Positions 24,981 through 34,421 of a stretch of 49,429 nucleotides of DNA are shown here, one piece after another (the first letter of the stretch is position 1; every line of letters starts with the position of its first letter). Both the position numbers and the translations under genes were made by a program. The stretch covers positions 1-49,429 of the forward strand of contig NZ_KB905585.1 of NCBI RefSeq assembly GCF_000380965.1, in the 5' to 3' direction. Origin of the DNA: Paenibacillus ginsengihumi DSM 21568 (GTDB lineage: Bacteria; Bacillota; Bacilli; Paenibacillales; NBRC-103111). Under the pieces are notes generated by a model, which made no database searches, was not told the origin of the DNA, and was given only the letters and a program-made list of their open reading frames with translations.

Positions 24981-25034
24981 CCGTATTTGTCAGCCAAGCT
25001 CGTGTACAATGCCGTTCAGGCGGGCTGCCAGGAC

Positions 25035-25085
25035 CGGAGCAGGCTCCGCCGTTCGGGCAGACGATCAGGCCCGGAGCAGGCTCCG
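25035..25085. repeat. Two copies of a 14-bp palindrome
   Basis: CGGAGCAGGCTCCG occurs at 25035-25048 and 25072-25085 within a longer shared block (CCGGAGCAGGCTCCGCCG). Each can fold as a 6-bp hairpin. It lies downstream of the ATP-grasp gene on its strand; a role in 3'-end stability is possible. Confidence 0.5.
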
Positions 25086-25117
25086 CCGAAGCCGGAGTAT
25101 GCCGCGCCCGCGCCTTG

Positions 25118-25873
25118 TTACAGCCGCCCGTCCGCTTTGCAGTATCGCATCACGGTGCGGTACATGCTCTTGTCCTTCAAGCGGTTAAAAATGTGCGGAT
25201 CAGGGCATGTATTCACTTCCAATACCCACGGCCGCAGCTCCCGGTCCAGGGCGACGTCAAGACCGAGCCGCTTGACGCCGGGGTATTTTTTTCTTATCGC
25301 GCTTGCCACGTTCAGCCCAAGCCTGTACATCCCGGCGATCAGCCGCCGCCGTCCTTCCGGACCGATATGCTCCTTCAGCAGCGTCTCCACCGTCTTGACC
25401 TGTCCCCCGTTGTGAAGGTTGGTCACGACCCTGTCCGGGGCCCCGACTCTGCCGCAGATGCCGGTCGCTTCCCATGTCCGCTGCGGCGTGACCTGGACCA
25501 TGACGCGGATATCGAAGCGGCGGCCGCGGTGCCTCAGCAGGTGAATCCCCCTCTGAACGAGATAGCGCCGACCTCCGGTCCGCCGGCGAATCGATTCGTA
25601 CAAGGCATTGTAATCGGCGAAGCTGCGCTCTCTGACGCCGGCCTTGTACCGATAGGCGCCGCCGCTCCGTTCGACGCGCATCACTCCGTTGCCGTGCGTT
25701 CCCTTATCCGGCTTAATGTACACCATCCCATACTTATCAAGCAGTTCCCGCAGCGCATGACGAGTCATCACTTTGGTCTCGGGCACGCTGCTTTTGACCA
25801 GCGGCGACTGTATGATCGCCTTCGTTTTCGCCCATTTGCTGACCACATACCGGCTATAACGCTTTTTTGCCAA
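25118..25873 (-). CDS. YheC/YheD-family ATP-grasp protein (spore-coat-associated)
   Basis: 251-residue ATP-grasp protein. The ATP-binding lysine loop is YIKPDKGTHGNGVMRV (about residues 52-67), the central strand is FDIRVMVQ (about 124), and the metal-binding end is LGLDVALDRELRPWVLEVN (about 207-225, with D, E and N ligands). This fits the YheC/YheD family of Bacillus spore-coat-associated proteins, whose reaction is unknown. The start appears to be TTG at 25873 (product MAKKRYS...), with a GGGG-containing site about 10 nt upstream. Monocistronic. Confidence 0.85.
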   Translation of the reverse strand: MAKKRYSRYVVSKWAKTKAIIQSPLVKSSVPETKVMTRHALRELLDKYGMVYIKPDKGTHGNGVMRVERSGGAYRYKAGVRERSFADYNALYESIRRRTGGRRYLVQRGIHLLRHRGRRFDIRVMVQVTPQRTWEATGICGRVGAPDRVVTNLHNGGQVKTVETLLKEHIGPEGRRRLIAGMYRLGLNVASAIRKKYPGVKRLGLDVALDRELRPWVLEVNTCPDPHIFNRLKDKSMYRTVMRYCKADGRL

Positions 25874-26088
25874 AATACGATCCCCGCCCCTTTCCTGACC
25901 GCTTCCCGCTAGCGTATGGCGAACACTTGACGCCGCCCGGCGCCAGCTGCAGCCTACGGCACTTTTTTCCGCAGTGAATCAGCCAGTATTCAACACCACG
26001 TTATTGTATGCCGCGGCGCCTTCGGAAGGTCAGATATACTTGCCCAAATACGCAGCGGGCGTTCGCCTGACGCTCCAGGCGAAAAGCG

Positions 26089-26121
26089 AAAAAGCCCCCT
26101 GGCCGCAAAAGGCCGGAGGCT
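26089..26121 (-). terminator. prfC terminator
   Basis: On the minus strand AGCCTCCGGCC, loop TTTTGC, GGCCAGGGGGCT and then TTTTTCG form a GC-rich stem with two mismatches and a T-tract, starting 24 bp after the prfC stop. Confidence 0.75.
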
Positions 26122-26145
26122 GGAGCAGCGATATGAACTTTTTCG

Positions 26146-27717
26146 TTACGGGGCCGTCTCCAGAAACTTGACATTCGGAAATTTCTCCATGGCGGTGCGC
26201 AGCGCGTACTCGTTCTCGAACAGTGCCACGAGATTGTCCTTTTTGTCTCTGACAGCCTGGGAGTTGATGCGGAACTTGCTCGGATCGATGTCGTCCCCGA
26301 CGAGCCAGCGGGCGAACTGATAAGTCATCCGCGACAGCTGCACATCGACCCCGTACTCGTTCTTCATCCGGTATTCGAATACCTCGAACTGCAGCTGGCC
26401 GACGACGCCGAGAATCAGATCCTCGAAGCCGATCGTCCTGAACACCTGAATCGTGCCTTCCTCCGTCAGCTGGTCGATGCCTTTCTGGAACTGCTTATGC
26501 TTCAGGGCATTTTTCACCGTCACCTTGGAGAAAATTTCCGGCGAGAACGTAGGCAGCTCGTCGAACACGACGTTCCCCCCTTGGCACAGCGAATCCCCGA
26601 TCTGGAAAATGCCCGGATCAAACAGGCCGATAATATCCCCGGCAAAAGCCTCCTCGACGATATCGCGGTCCTGCGCCAAAAACTGCTGCGGCTGCGACAG
26701 CTTGATCTCTTTGCCGGCACGCACGTGGCGCACCGACATCCCGCGCTCGAATTTGCCCGAGCAGATGCGCAGGAAGGCGACCCGGTCGCGGTGAGCCGGA
26801 TTCATATTCGCCTGAATTTTGAAGATATATCCGGAGAACTTCTCGTTCAGCGGCTCAATCAAGCCTTGATCGCTCTTCCGCGGCGTCGGCGAAGGCGCCA
26901 GCTCAAGGAAGTTCTCGAGGAATGTCTGCACTCCGAAATTGTTGATCGCGCTGCCGAAAAAGACCGGCGTCAGCTCGCCCTGCCGCACTTTCTCGAAATC
27001 GAACGGGTCCCCGGCCACGTCCAGGAGCTCCAGATCCTGAACAAGCTGCTCGTACAGGAAATCGCCGGCGATCTCCTTCACGACGGGATCGTCGTACCCG
27101 CTCACCTTGCGCAGCTTGATTTCCTTGTGATCGTCGCCCTGGAACAGCTCCACCTGCGTCAGCTTTCGGTCATAGACGCCGCAAAACTGCTTGCCCATGC
27201 CGATCGGCCAGTTCATCGGATAAGACCGGATGCCGAGCACTTGCTCGATCTCCTCCAGCAGGTCGAACGGATTTTGCCCTTCGCGGTCCAGCTTGTTGAT
27301 GAAGGTGAAGATCGGGATGCCCCGCTTGCGGCATACCTGGAACAGCTTCTTCGTCTGCGCCTCGACGCCTTTGGCCGAGTCGATCAGCATGACCGCGCTG
27401 TCCGCCGCTGTCAGCGTGCGGTACGTATCCTCGGAGAAGTCCTGGTGGCCGGGCGTATCGAGAATGTTCACGCGGTGGCCGTTATAGTCGAACTGCATGA
27501 CGCTCGAGGTCACGGAGATCCCTCTCTGCTTCTCGATCTCCATCCAGTCGCTCGTGGCGTGCCGGTTCGCCTTGCGCCCTTTGACCGTACCGGCCAGGCG
27601 AATGGCTCCCCCGAACAGCAGCAGCTTTTCGGTTAACGTCGTTTTCCCTGCGTCAGGGTGGGAAATAATAGCGAATGTGCGCCGTTTCTGCACTTCTTGC
27701 TTCAATAAATTAGACAT
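26146..27717 (-). CDS. prfC: Peptide chain release factor 3
   Basis: 523-residue translational GTPase that removes RF1/RF2 from the ribosome after termination. G domain motifs: G1 SHPDAGKTT (residues 19-27), G2 region EKQRGISVTSSV, G3 DTPGHQDFSEDTYRTL and G4 NKLDRE. RF3-specific ends follow (VVGQLQFEVFEYRMKNEY, then YQFARWL). The start at 27717 gives the family length and has AGGAA upstream; the frame stays open about 150 codons further, but that part is unrelated. A -10-like TATAAT lies at 27808-27803 next to repeat unit A, which would fall in the leader. Confidence 0.95.
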   Translation of the reverse strand: MSNLLKQEVQKRRTFAIISHPDAGKTTLTEKLLLFGGAIRLAGTVKGRKANRHATSDWMEIEKQRGISVTSSVMQFDYNGHRVNILDTPGHQDFSEDTYRTLTAADSAVMLIDSAKGVEAQTKKLFQVCRKRGIPIFTFINKLDREGQNPFDLLEEIEQVLGIRSYPMNWPIGMGKQFCGVYDRKLTQVELFQGDDHKEIKLRKVSGYDDPVVKEIAGDFLYEQLVQDLELLDVAGDPFDFEKVRQGELTPVFFGSAINNFGVQTFLENFLELAPSPTPRKSDQGLIEPLNEKFSGYIFKIQANMNPAHRDRVAFLRICSGKFERGMSVRHVRAGKEIKLSQPQQFLAQDRDIVEEAFAGDIIGLFDPGIFQIGDSLCQGGNVVFDELPTFSPEIFSKVTVKNALKHKQFQKGIDQLTEEGTIQVFRTIGFEDLILGVVGQLQFEVFEYRMKNEYGVDVQLSRMTYQFARWLVGDDIDPSKFRINSQAVRDKKDNLVALFENEYALRTAMEKFPNVKFLETAP

Positions 27718-27753
27718 GAGCTTCCTGATTCCCTTCATGGCGGCAATTTGTCT

Positions 27754-27805
27754 GTCAGACGCCCGCCGCGGCGAATCGCGTTCGGCGTCATCGGTCGTCA
27801 CCATT
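27754..27805 (+). repeat. Dispersed repeat unit A in the prfC leader
   Basis: CAGACGCCCGCCGCGGCGAA, then TTCGGCGTCATCGGTCGTCACC matches unit A. It is antisense to the likely prfC 5' leader. Confidence 0.55.
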
Positions 27806-27939
27806 ATACACCGATCCGCCTGGATAAATCTACGCCGGTCCCGCGGCGCTCCGATGCCGCCCAATCCCGCGCGGCCTGTGCGAATGGTATGATGAAAGGC
27901 CGCCGCTTTATGCGAATAACGGCCGAAAGGGGCTAATTC

Positions 27940-28857
27940 ATGATCCGGCTGCAAAGAAAATACGTGCTTCCCGCCCTGTTGGCCGTGGCGATGACGGCGG
28001 GCGTGTGCCTGACCTATACGCCTCCTCCGCTCGTGGCGACCTGGATATGGGACGCGAAGCTCGCGGCAAGCGGCAGCGAGCCCGTGCTGTCGTTTGCCAA
28101 GCGCCATAACGTACGATGGATTTATTTGCAAATCGACCCGCAGATCGATCCGAACCAATACCGATCCTTTATCGAAAAAGCTCGCTTATCGGGCATCGAG
28201 GTGCATGCGCTGGACGGCGATCCGTCGTGGGCTGCGGGCAACGGCCCCAGGCATATCGAGCGGTTAACGGAATGGGTCCGCTCGTTCAATGAAGCCGCCC
28301 CGGCGGAATCGCGTTTCAGCGGCATCCATGTCGATATCGAGCCTTACAATCTGCCTGCCTGGGAGACGGAGCAGAGGCAGGAGCTGATCGACGGCTGGCT
28401 TGCGGCCATGGACCGTTTCGCGCAATTAACCGCAGGCTGGGAAGGCATCGAGACCGGGGCAGACCTGCCCTTCTGGCTCGAGCAAATTCCCGTCACTTCG
28501 GAGCAAGGCGCTCCGTCTGTCCTGGAGTGGATGATCGCCAAGCTGGACCACGTGACGATCATGGCTTATCGGGACCGGGCCACAGGGAGCGGAGGCATCG
28601 TCGACGCCGTCAAGGACGAGATCCGCATTGCCGACAAGCTGAGCAAGCGAGTCATCGTCGCCGTCGAAACGAATGCGGTCAGTCCCGGGTATACGACCTT
28701 CCACGGCAAAGGGGCAGACTACATGCGCCATCAGCTGCTCCGGGTGCATCGCTTGCTGCGCCGTCACGCCTCGTACTGCGGCATCGCTGTGCACGATTAC
28801 GCCGCCTGGAGCCGGCTGGAAGAGGCGGGCCCGCCATCGGCTTCCGGCGGCCGGTGA
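27940..28857 (+). CDS. Exported TIM-barrel-like (putative glycoside hydrolase-like) protein
   Basis: 305-residue protein with an N-terminal signal anchor (residues 7-26, VLPALLAVAMTAGVCLTYT). Alternating strands fit a (beta/alpha)8 barrel: VATWIWDAKL, VRWIYLQIDPQID, GIEVHALDGDPSWA, GIHVDIEPYNLPAW (about 127-140, with a D-x-E pair where glycosidases have catalytic acids), VTIMAYRD and RVIVAVETN. I do not recognise a characterised family. GAAAGGGG lies 7-8 nt before the ATG. It is divergent from prfC and convergent with the metallophosphoesterase gene. Confidence 0.7.
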   Translation: MIRLQRKYVLPALLAVAMTAGVCLTYTPPPLVATWIWDAKLAASGSEPVLSFAKRHNVRWIYLQIDPQIDPNQYRSFIEKARLSGIEVHALDGDPSWAAGNGPRHIERLTEWVRSFNEAAPAESRFSGIHVDIEPYNLPAWETEQRQELIDGWLAAMDRFAQLTAGWEGIETGADLPFWLEQIPVTSEQGAPSVLEWMIAKLDHVTIMAYRDRATGSGGIVDAVKDEIRIADKLSKRVIVAVETNAVSPGYTTFHGKGADYMRHQLLRVHRLLRRHASYCGIAVHDYAAWSRLEEAGPPSASGGR

Positions 28858-28989
28858 CCTGCGCCTGCTTCGCTTCGTTCCCGATGAAGAACAGGCCCGG
28901 CCTGCGTGCCGGCTTCCCCTCCGCGTGCCGCCCCGAAGCAGCGTCCTGCGCCGCCGCGGCAGCCTGAGCTTTCGCCAGCCGGTGATACG

Positions 28990-30060
28990 TTACTTCAGCG
29001 GAATCGTCCAATCGGCTTCCGGCAGCCAGGCGCCGGCCGCGAAGTCGCGGCCGCGGACCGTGACCTTGTCCCTGTACACTTGAACGAACAGTCCTTGCGA
29101 ACGGTTTTTATCGACCGACCGGAACTGGCGGTTCATGACGCGGCCGACGGACGAGTTGTGAAAATAATGGAACGTTTCCTTGACGTAATGATCGAACGTG
29201 CCGACAAAATCTTGATGCCTGTGCCCGCAGAAGACGAAGGCATTTGGGTAAGGCTTCAGCAGCTGGCGGAATTCCTTGGCCCGGATCAGCTGATGGGACT
29301 TGCCGTCCGTTCCAGCCGGCGGCAGCGGCTGATGAGTCATGACGAAGACAGGCTTGCCGCTTCCCTCATGCTGCTTCAGCTTCGCGGCGAACCAGTTCAT
29401 CTGCTCGTCCGAGTACCAGGCTCCTTCCCCGACCTCAGGCTTCTCCTGCACATACGCCTCCTGCGACAGCAGGATGATGTGGCTGTCGCCGATCCATACG
29501 TCGTGGTACGGCTTCTCCAGACCGAAAAACTGCGTAAACCGCTCGCGCGATTGCCAGTCGGTTTTCCCGTTCGGCATCGTATCCTTGTTGAAGGCTCCCT
29601 TGCGATCGATCCAAATATCGTAATAATCGTGGTTGCCCATATTGGCATACACCGGCGGCAGCTGATAATCGGACAAAATGCTTCGCAGTTCCTGATAGTC
29701 CCGCTCCGTCCCGTATTCGGTCAAATCGCCCGTAAAGATAAGCGCATCCACCGGCGAGCCGAACCGGGCGAGGTCGTCCAGCGCCTTGCGCAAATTGCTC
29801 TGCGTGTTCGGATCATAAGGCGTAATATGCAGGTCGCTCAGCAGCATGAAGGAGTTCAGCGGCCGGTTCTGCTCCGCCGATGCCTGCACGATATTCGCTC
29901 CCGCGGCGCGCTGATGATCATGATCGGCAGCGGCCGCCGCTGCCTTCGCTTGGCGCTGCGATTCGATCGAATGCTTTAGCAGCTTGTACAGTCCCGTCAG
30001 CATGACTCCGATCATGGCACAAAGCCCCAGCATCCAACGGATAAACGCCCTTCGCGACAT
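28990..30060 (-). CDS. Membrane-anchored calcineurin-type metallophosphoesterase
   Basis: 356-residue phosphoesterase with a short N-terminal anchor (residues 9-26, WMLGLCAMIGVMLTGLYK; RRAF just before resembles a twin-Arg start) and an Ala/His-rich linker. All metal-binding motifs are present in order: SDLH (about 75), GDLTE (about 109), GNHD (about 140), MTHQP (about 241) and GHRH (about 281). The catalytic domain should face outside. AGGAGGGGAGC precedes the ATG. The substrate (nucleotide, lipid or wall phosphate) is unknown. Confidence 0.88.
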   Translation of the reverse strand: MSRRAFIRWMLGLCAMIGVMLTGLYKLLKHSIESQRQAKAAAAAADHDHQRAAGANIVQASAEQNRPLNSFMLLSDLHITPYDPNTQSNLRKALDDLARFGSPVDALIFTGDLTEYGTERDYQELRSILSDYQLPPVYANMGNHDYYDIWIDRKGAFNKDTMPNGKTDWQSRERFTQFFGLEKPYHDVWIGDSHIILLSQEAYVQEKPEVGEGAWYSDEQMNWFAAKLKQHEGSGKPVFVMTHQPLPPAGTDGKSHQLIRAKEFRQLLKPYPNAFVFCGHRHQDFVGTFDHYVKETFHYFHNSSVGRVMNRQFRSVDKNRSQGLFVQVYRDKVTVRGRDFAAGAWLPEADWTIPLK

Positions 30061-30285
30061 TTTTGCTCCCCTCCTATGCAGTCTCTGCCGGCGCTGCCGG
30101 CCTGCGTCGCTCTTATTGGCGACTCCGTTCGAACAAGCCCTTTGGCTTGAAGTACCAATCGTATTATATCCCGTCCGTTACTTGAAAAAAAGAGCTTTTG
30201 CCGCGTTGTCCCGGGGCGCGGCAGCCTGCCGGGCGGCATACGTCAAAATTTTCAAAGTCTATGCATGCAACGCTGCGCATTCTAT

Positions 30286-30300
30286 GATACAATTTGTATC
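30286..30300. promoter_or_regulatory. 15-bp perfect palindrome upstream of the polymerase-like gene
   Basis: GATACAATTTGTATC has 7-bp arms around one base, 57 bp upstream of the ATG. It contains TACAAT, a possible -10, so it could be an operator. The rest of 30061-30285 has no gene. Confidence 0.5.
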
Positions 30301-30356
30301 GTAAATTCATATAAGGAAAGGGAATAAATCCAACAAGAAAAAGGTGGAAGATTGAT

Positions 30357-31698
30357 ATGGCTTTATGGTTTCGCAAATGGCTAAGCCCCGAATTCGGCCT
30401 GGCCCTGATCTTGGCCGCTGCATTGTGGGGCATCGCTTTTCCGGATGGCATTGCCGTTATATATCTGTTGCTTGTGGTCTATTTAGCCATACTCATCCCT
30501 CAAGGGAAGATCCGAATCCGAATCCATCCTTTCTCCATTATGTTTTACTGCTGCATCTTCTTGTTTTTTTTGGGGATTGCTGCTTTCGGACGGCGCGCTG
30601 GATTATAAGGTTGTTGAAGTCGATATGAACCGAATCAAGTGGTGTCTCGTTTTTATGGCCATTGTCTACGGAGGGCTGCACGAGCTAAACTTCCAAAAAT
30701 TCCTGCACCTTTCCAAAAAGGTTGTTGTCTTCTTTATGTTCATTCTTTCCGTGATCGGGCTGTATAAATTTTACTTGCTGCTGCATGGGGTACATTTGCC
30801 TCTGTTTTATTTTCGCGAGCGGTATGCTTACGGAACGGTGTTATCTTCAGATATGAACATGTTTTCGCTGGCTATGCTGATTGGCCTGGTGATGGCGCTG
30901 TCATTATTCCATCGTGCCGACAAATTGAAATATCGCCTCATGTATCTGGTGCCTGTTCTCTCTCTTACCGCCACGATTTTTTTCTCGGGGTCCAGGAGAG
31001 GATTCATCTTAACGATGCTCGTATTTGCCATCGTCATGTTCAAACTCATTCGAAGCCATATGCATAAAATCAGATTGGCCCGCTGGATTCCTTTTTTGTA
31101 TAGCATCCTTTTCATCGGAACGATCGCGTTCGCTGCGGCTTATATTTCGGACAACAATGTGATTTCCAAATTGATGGCGTCCATGGACCAGAAGCAGTTC
31201 TCTTATACCATCTCGAGATTTACGACCATCAGCCCTGATAATATTGACAGCACCTTCTCTTCGCGGTCGGATCGCTGGACGTATGCGCTGCAAATGCTGC
31301 ACCAAGATACACCACTGCTGAAGTTTCTTTTTGGCAGCGGATTCGATTATGTCGGCATATACAGGGATGTATTTACAACAACTTATATCGAAGATTATCC
31401 GCATAACCCTATTCTCTCCGCGCTGCTATATTCCGGAGTGGCAGGGGGACTGATGCTTTCCCTGATGCTTGTCTATACCTTCTACAATTTGTTCAAGTAC
31501 AGAAAACATACCGGTCTGCATTTCGTTTTGATTTACTGCATAGCGTTCTTTTATAATTCCATTTTCTCATATCTGATATTTGTTTTTCTCATGATCCTGG
31601 TGAATGAAGTGCCGTATATCGTTGGGGAGAAAAAGCTGAAGACCTCGACCTTCATGTTCCCTCGCCCTCAATCGGAACGGAATTTGCAGCATGTCTAA
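30357..31698 (+). pseudogene. O-antigen ligase/polymerase-like (Wzy-type) membrane protein, split by a frameshift at a T8 run
   Basis: The first frame (30357-30608) encodes 83 residues with three hydrophobic segments; the second (to 31698) continues SDGALDYKVVEVDMNRIKW and about ten more TM segments. The frames overlap at TTTTTTTT (30564-30571); a one-base slip there joins them as ...CIFLFFWGLLLSDGAL... into one protein of about 446 residues. The large loop with SRRGFI and the late GSGFDYVGIYRDV...YPHNPILSALLYSG (H and N-P-I-L) match O-antigen ligase/polymerase domains that handle lipid-linked glycans. Base composition is clearly more AT-rich than the neighbours, suggesting transfer. It could be a true pseudogene, a phase-variable gene or a sequencing error. 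GGTGG precedes the ATG. Confidence 0.8.
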
Positions 31699-31705
31699 AA
31701 CCAGC

Positions 31706-31738
31706 AAAAGTGGACCCGCAAAATGCATGTCCACTTTT
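31706..31738. terminator. Bidirectional terminator
   Basis: AAAAGTGGAC (31706-31715) and GTCCACTTTT (31729-31738) form a perfect 10-bp stem with a 13-nt loop between the polymerase-like gene (+) and zwf (-). Confidence 0.88.
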
Positions 31739-31757
31739 CGTTTGAGATGCCTTTTCA

Positions 31758-33278
31758 TTATCGCTGTACGAACTCCCAAGTGACCTCGTCCTCTTCCTGC
31801 CCCTGCACGGGCCACCAGCGGAAGCCGTCCTCGGCGAGCATTTGCTGCGCCCGCTCCGGTCCCCAGGTGCCGGCCGGGTACAAATAAAGGTCGTCTGTCC
31901 GTTCGCCCCAACCGGCCGCAATCTTGTCGACGTATTTCCAGGCGAGAGCCACTTCGTCCCAACGGGTGAAATACGTGGAATCGCCCCGCGCGGCGTCGTA
32001 CAGCAGCCGTTCGTACGCCTCCGGCGTGTTCAGGCCGACCTGGCAGCTTTGGCAGAAATCCATGGCCACCGGAATGATCGTGCCCTCAGACCCCGGCTGC
32101 TTCGCATTCATCTTGAGATAGATGCCCTCCATCGGATTGACCCGGAAGACGAGCAGGTTGGAGTCGAGCTTGTGCTTCTTCGCCAAATATACGTTGTTCG
32201 GGACATTTTTGAACTCGACGACGACCTCCGTCGTCTTCACCGGCAGCCGCTTGCCCGTGCGGATATAGAACGGCACGCCGGCCCAGCGGAAATTGTCGAC
32301 GAACACTCTGGCGGCAAAGTACGTTTCGGTCGTCGATTCCGGGTTCACCGAATCTTCCTGGCGATAGCCGGGCACTTGCCGGCCCTTGATGTTGCCGCTC
32401 GCGTATTGGCCGCGGACGGTGTTCGCCCGCACCTCGGAAGCTGACTGGAAGCCGCGCAGGCTGCGCAGCACCTTCACCTTCTCGTCGCGGGTATCCTCGG
32501 GATGCAGCCGGCTCGGCGGTTCCATCGCCATGACCGCCAGCATCTGCAGCATATGGTTTTGCCCCATGTCGCGCAGCGCTCCGGAACGGTCGTAATACCC
32601 GCCGCGCTCCTCGACGCCGACCGTCTCGCTCAGCGTAATCTGAATGTTGGATATGTACTTGTTGTTCCACAGCGGCTCGAAGAACGCGTTGGCGAACCGC
32701 ACGACATTGATGTTCTGCACCATTTCCTTGCCGAGATAATGGTCGATGCGGTAGATGTCCTGCTCGTCGAACACTTCCCGGATTTCGGCATTCAGCTTCT
32801 CCGCCGACGGCAGATCGTAGCCGAACGGCTTCTCGATGACGAGCCGGTGCCAGCCTTCCGAATCCAGCATGCCTCCGGCCTTCAGATTGTGCGCTACACT
32901 GCCGAACAGCTCGGGCGCCAGTGCCAGGTAGAACAAGCGGTTGCCGCCGACGGCGAACTTGGCATCGAGCTGGTTCGTCAGCTCGCTTAGCTGGCGGAAG
33001 CCGTCCACGTTATTGATATCGAGCGACATGTACTCGAAATGGTTGGCAAAAGTCGACCACTGCTCGTCTTTGGTCACATTATAGCGGGCAAATTCCTGAA
33101 TCGATTCCAGCAGATCCTCGCGGAACTGCTCGTTGGTGCGCGGACGGCGGGCAAGGCCGATGACGGCGAACCGGTCGCCGAGCTTGCGCTCGCGGTACAG
33201 GGCGTAGAAAGCGGGGAACAGCTTGCGCCGCGCCAGATCGCCGGTTGCGCCGAATATGAGAAATACGGCATTGGTCAT
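31758..33278 (-). CDS. zwf: Glucose-6-phosphate 1-dehydrogenase
   Basis: 506-residue enzyme for the first step of the oxidative pentose phosphate pathway (G6P + NADP to 6-phosphogluconolactone). The coenzyme motif FGATGDLARRK is at residues 9-19; the active-site signature RIDHYLGKE is at about 177-185, with EKPFG before it. The start at 33278 is chosen because GAGGA lies 8-9 nt upstream; an ATG five codons earlier has a weaker site. Its promoter is at 33318-33346. No gnd or pgl gene is adjacent. Confidence 0.96.
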   Translation of the reverse strand: MTNAVFLIFGATGDLARRKLFPAFYALYRERKLGDRFAVIGLARRPRTNEQFREDLLESIQEFARYNVTKDEQWSTFANHFEYMSLDINNVDGFRQLSELTNQLDAKFAVGGNRLFYLALAPELFGSVAHNLKAGGMLDSEGWHRLVIEKPFGYDLPSAEKLNAEIREVFDEQDIYRIDHYLGKEMVQNINVVRFANAFFEPLWNNKYISNIQITLSETVGVEERGGYYDRSGALRDMGQNHMLQMLAVMAMEPPSRLHPEDTRDEKVKVLRSLRGFQSASEVRANTVRGQYASGNIKGRQVPGYRQEDSVNPESTTETYFAARVFVDNFRWAGVPFYIRTGKRLPVKTTEVVVEFKNVPNNVYLAKKHKLDSNLLVFRVNPMEGIYLKMNAKQPGSEGTIIPVAMDFCQSCQVGLNTPEAYERLLYDAARGDSTYFTRWDEVALAWKYVDKIAAGWGERTDDLYLYPAGTWGPERAQQMLAEDGFRWWPVQGQEEDEVTWEFVQR

Positions 33279-33317
33279 AGGACTCTTCCTCATTCTTTCT
33301 TAGAATATTTTGCTACT

Positions 33318-33346
33318 AGCATATCCAAAAAGAGCGGCGTATTCAA
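33318..33346 (-). promoter_or_regulatory. zwf promoter
   Basis: Minus strand TTGAAT (33346-33341), 17-bp spacer, TATGCT (33323-33318), about 40 bp before the start codon. Confidence 0.6.
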
Positions 33347-33422
33347 CCTCTGAATTGCCGGCCTATCCTCCGTCTCATCCCGCGCTCTCCCACGCCCTCC
33401 CGCCACGCTCTACGGCCGGGTT

Positions 33423-34235
33423 TCAATATTCGCTCGTAATCACCGGCGTGCCGAGCGTCAAGCGCCAATGCGCAGCCGCTGTGTCCCAATGCATGGCCGC
33501 TTGCAGGTGCACATCCTCGCCGGCGGAGCGGACCGACTGGCGCAGCGTCCGGGAAGCATACGAGACGCTCAGCGTATTCGCGTCCTCGTAGCGCTCGACC
33601 TCCTCCGCCTGCAGCAGCTTGGCCGCCCGGGAGAGCGTGCGCTCGGCATGCGGCTTGCCCTGGCTGGAAGCGGCCGGATCTCCCGCCTGCCCCTGCACCA
33701 TGACGTTCCACGTTCCCGCGGATGCCAGTCCGCGGAGCTGCCGGTCGACCTCCTGCTGCCACCCGGCCGCCTGCTGCACAGCCTCCTTATCCCGCAACGT
33801 GCATTCCCGCTTCAGGATAGCGTACCCTTCCCCATGCTCCAGCCCGGCAACAAGCAGCGAGTCGCGGCAGCCGCCTGTCGTCTCCCGTTCGTTCCGGTAG
33901 ACGATCTTATCCGGCTCGGCCGATACAAAGCCGCCTGATTCCCATCCGAGGCGGGCGCTGACCGCTTCTCCGAACCGCCGGATCTCTGCGGCGTTGCGGT
34001 AAGGCGCCGCATAGGCTCCCGCTTTCTTCATCGTCAGCTTCCAGCCGGAATCGGAAGGCTCCATGAGCGCCATCGCGGCGCTGACGAGCTTCCGCGTATC
34101 CGAATATGCGTCGCGGCTTGCGGCCTGTCCCGCTGCGCTGGCAGAGGGGCGCTCCGGCAACTGCACCATCCAGACCGCGGCCATCACCAGCGCAGCGGCC
34201 AAGCCGATCGCATAGCTCCATCCAGTTCGCTTCAT
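33423..34235 (-). CDS. ywmB: YwmB-family exported protein
   Basis: 270-residue protein with an N-terminal signal or anchor (YAIGLAAALVMAAVWMVQL, about residues 7-25) and the YwmB (TATA-box-binding-protein-like fold) domain. Landmarks are WKLTMKKAGAY, RFGEAVSARLGW and the C-terminal TLSVSYASRTLRQSV. YwmB proteins are found in endospore formers and have unknown function, often near wall or spoIID genes. Start at 34235 with GGAGGTG 7 nt upstream; an upstream in-frame ATG at 34289 lacks this. Confidence 0.82.
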   Translation of the reverse strand: MKRTGWSYAIGLAAALVMAAVWMVQLPERPSASAAGQAASRDAYSDTRKLVSAAMALMEPSDSGWKLTMKKAGAYAAPYRNAAEIRRFGEAVSARLGWESGGFVSAEPDKIVYRNERETTGGCRDSLLVAGLEHGEGYAILKRECTLRDKEAVQQAAGWQQEVDRQLRGLASAGTWNVMVQGQAGDPAASSQGKPHAERTLSRAAKLLQAEEVERYEDANTLSVSYASRTLRQSVRSAGEDVHLQAAMHWDTAAAHWRLTLGTPVITSEY

Positions 34236-34344
34236 GCCGGGACACCTCCACGGGAATCGTTTGTCCGAATCTATCATTCTATCAACCATTGTACCCGTAA
34301 GCGGCAGCAGCTATACATCCGCAAAAAATAGGCCTGTCCCGACA

Positions 34345-34362
34345 GGGCATTCGTCCAATCCA
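34345..34362 (+). promoter_or_regulatory. Shared 18-bp upstream motif, copy 1
   Basis: GGGCATTCGTCCAATCCA ends 59 nt before the ATG of the Sm-like small protein. The identical 18-mer occurs at 42867-42884, ending 55 nt before the YjcZ-type gene. It may be a sporulation promoter or leader element; no known sigma-factor box is obvious. A short hairpin (CCTGTC-CC-GACAGG) lies just upstream at 34333-34346. Confidence 0.55.
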
Positions 34363-34421
34363 TAGGGCAGCCGCCGCATAGTCTGAAGTGAAACTGATGA
34401 TTCAATCGGAGGAATGCGAAC

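Noticed and set aside
27718..28158. Upstream extension of prfC to 28158
   Set aside because: It gives 147 unrelated residues through repeat unit A and the opposite-strand gene start; RF3 proteins start near 27717.
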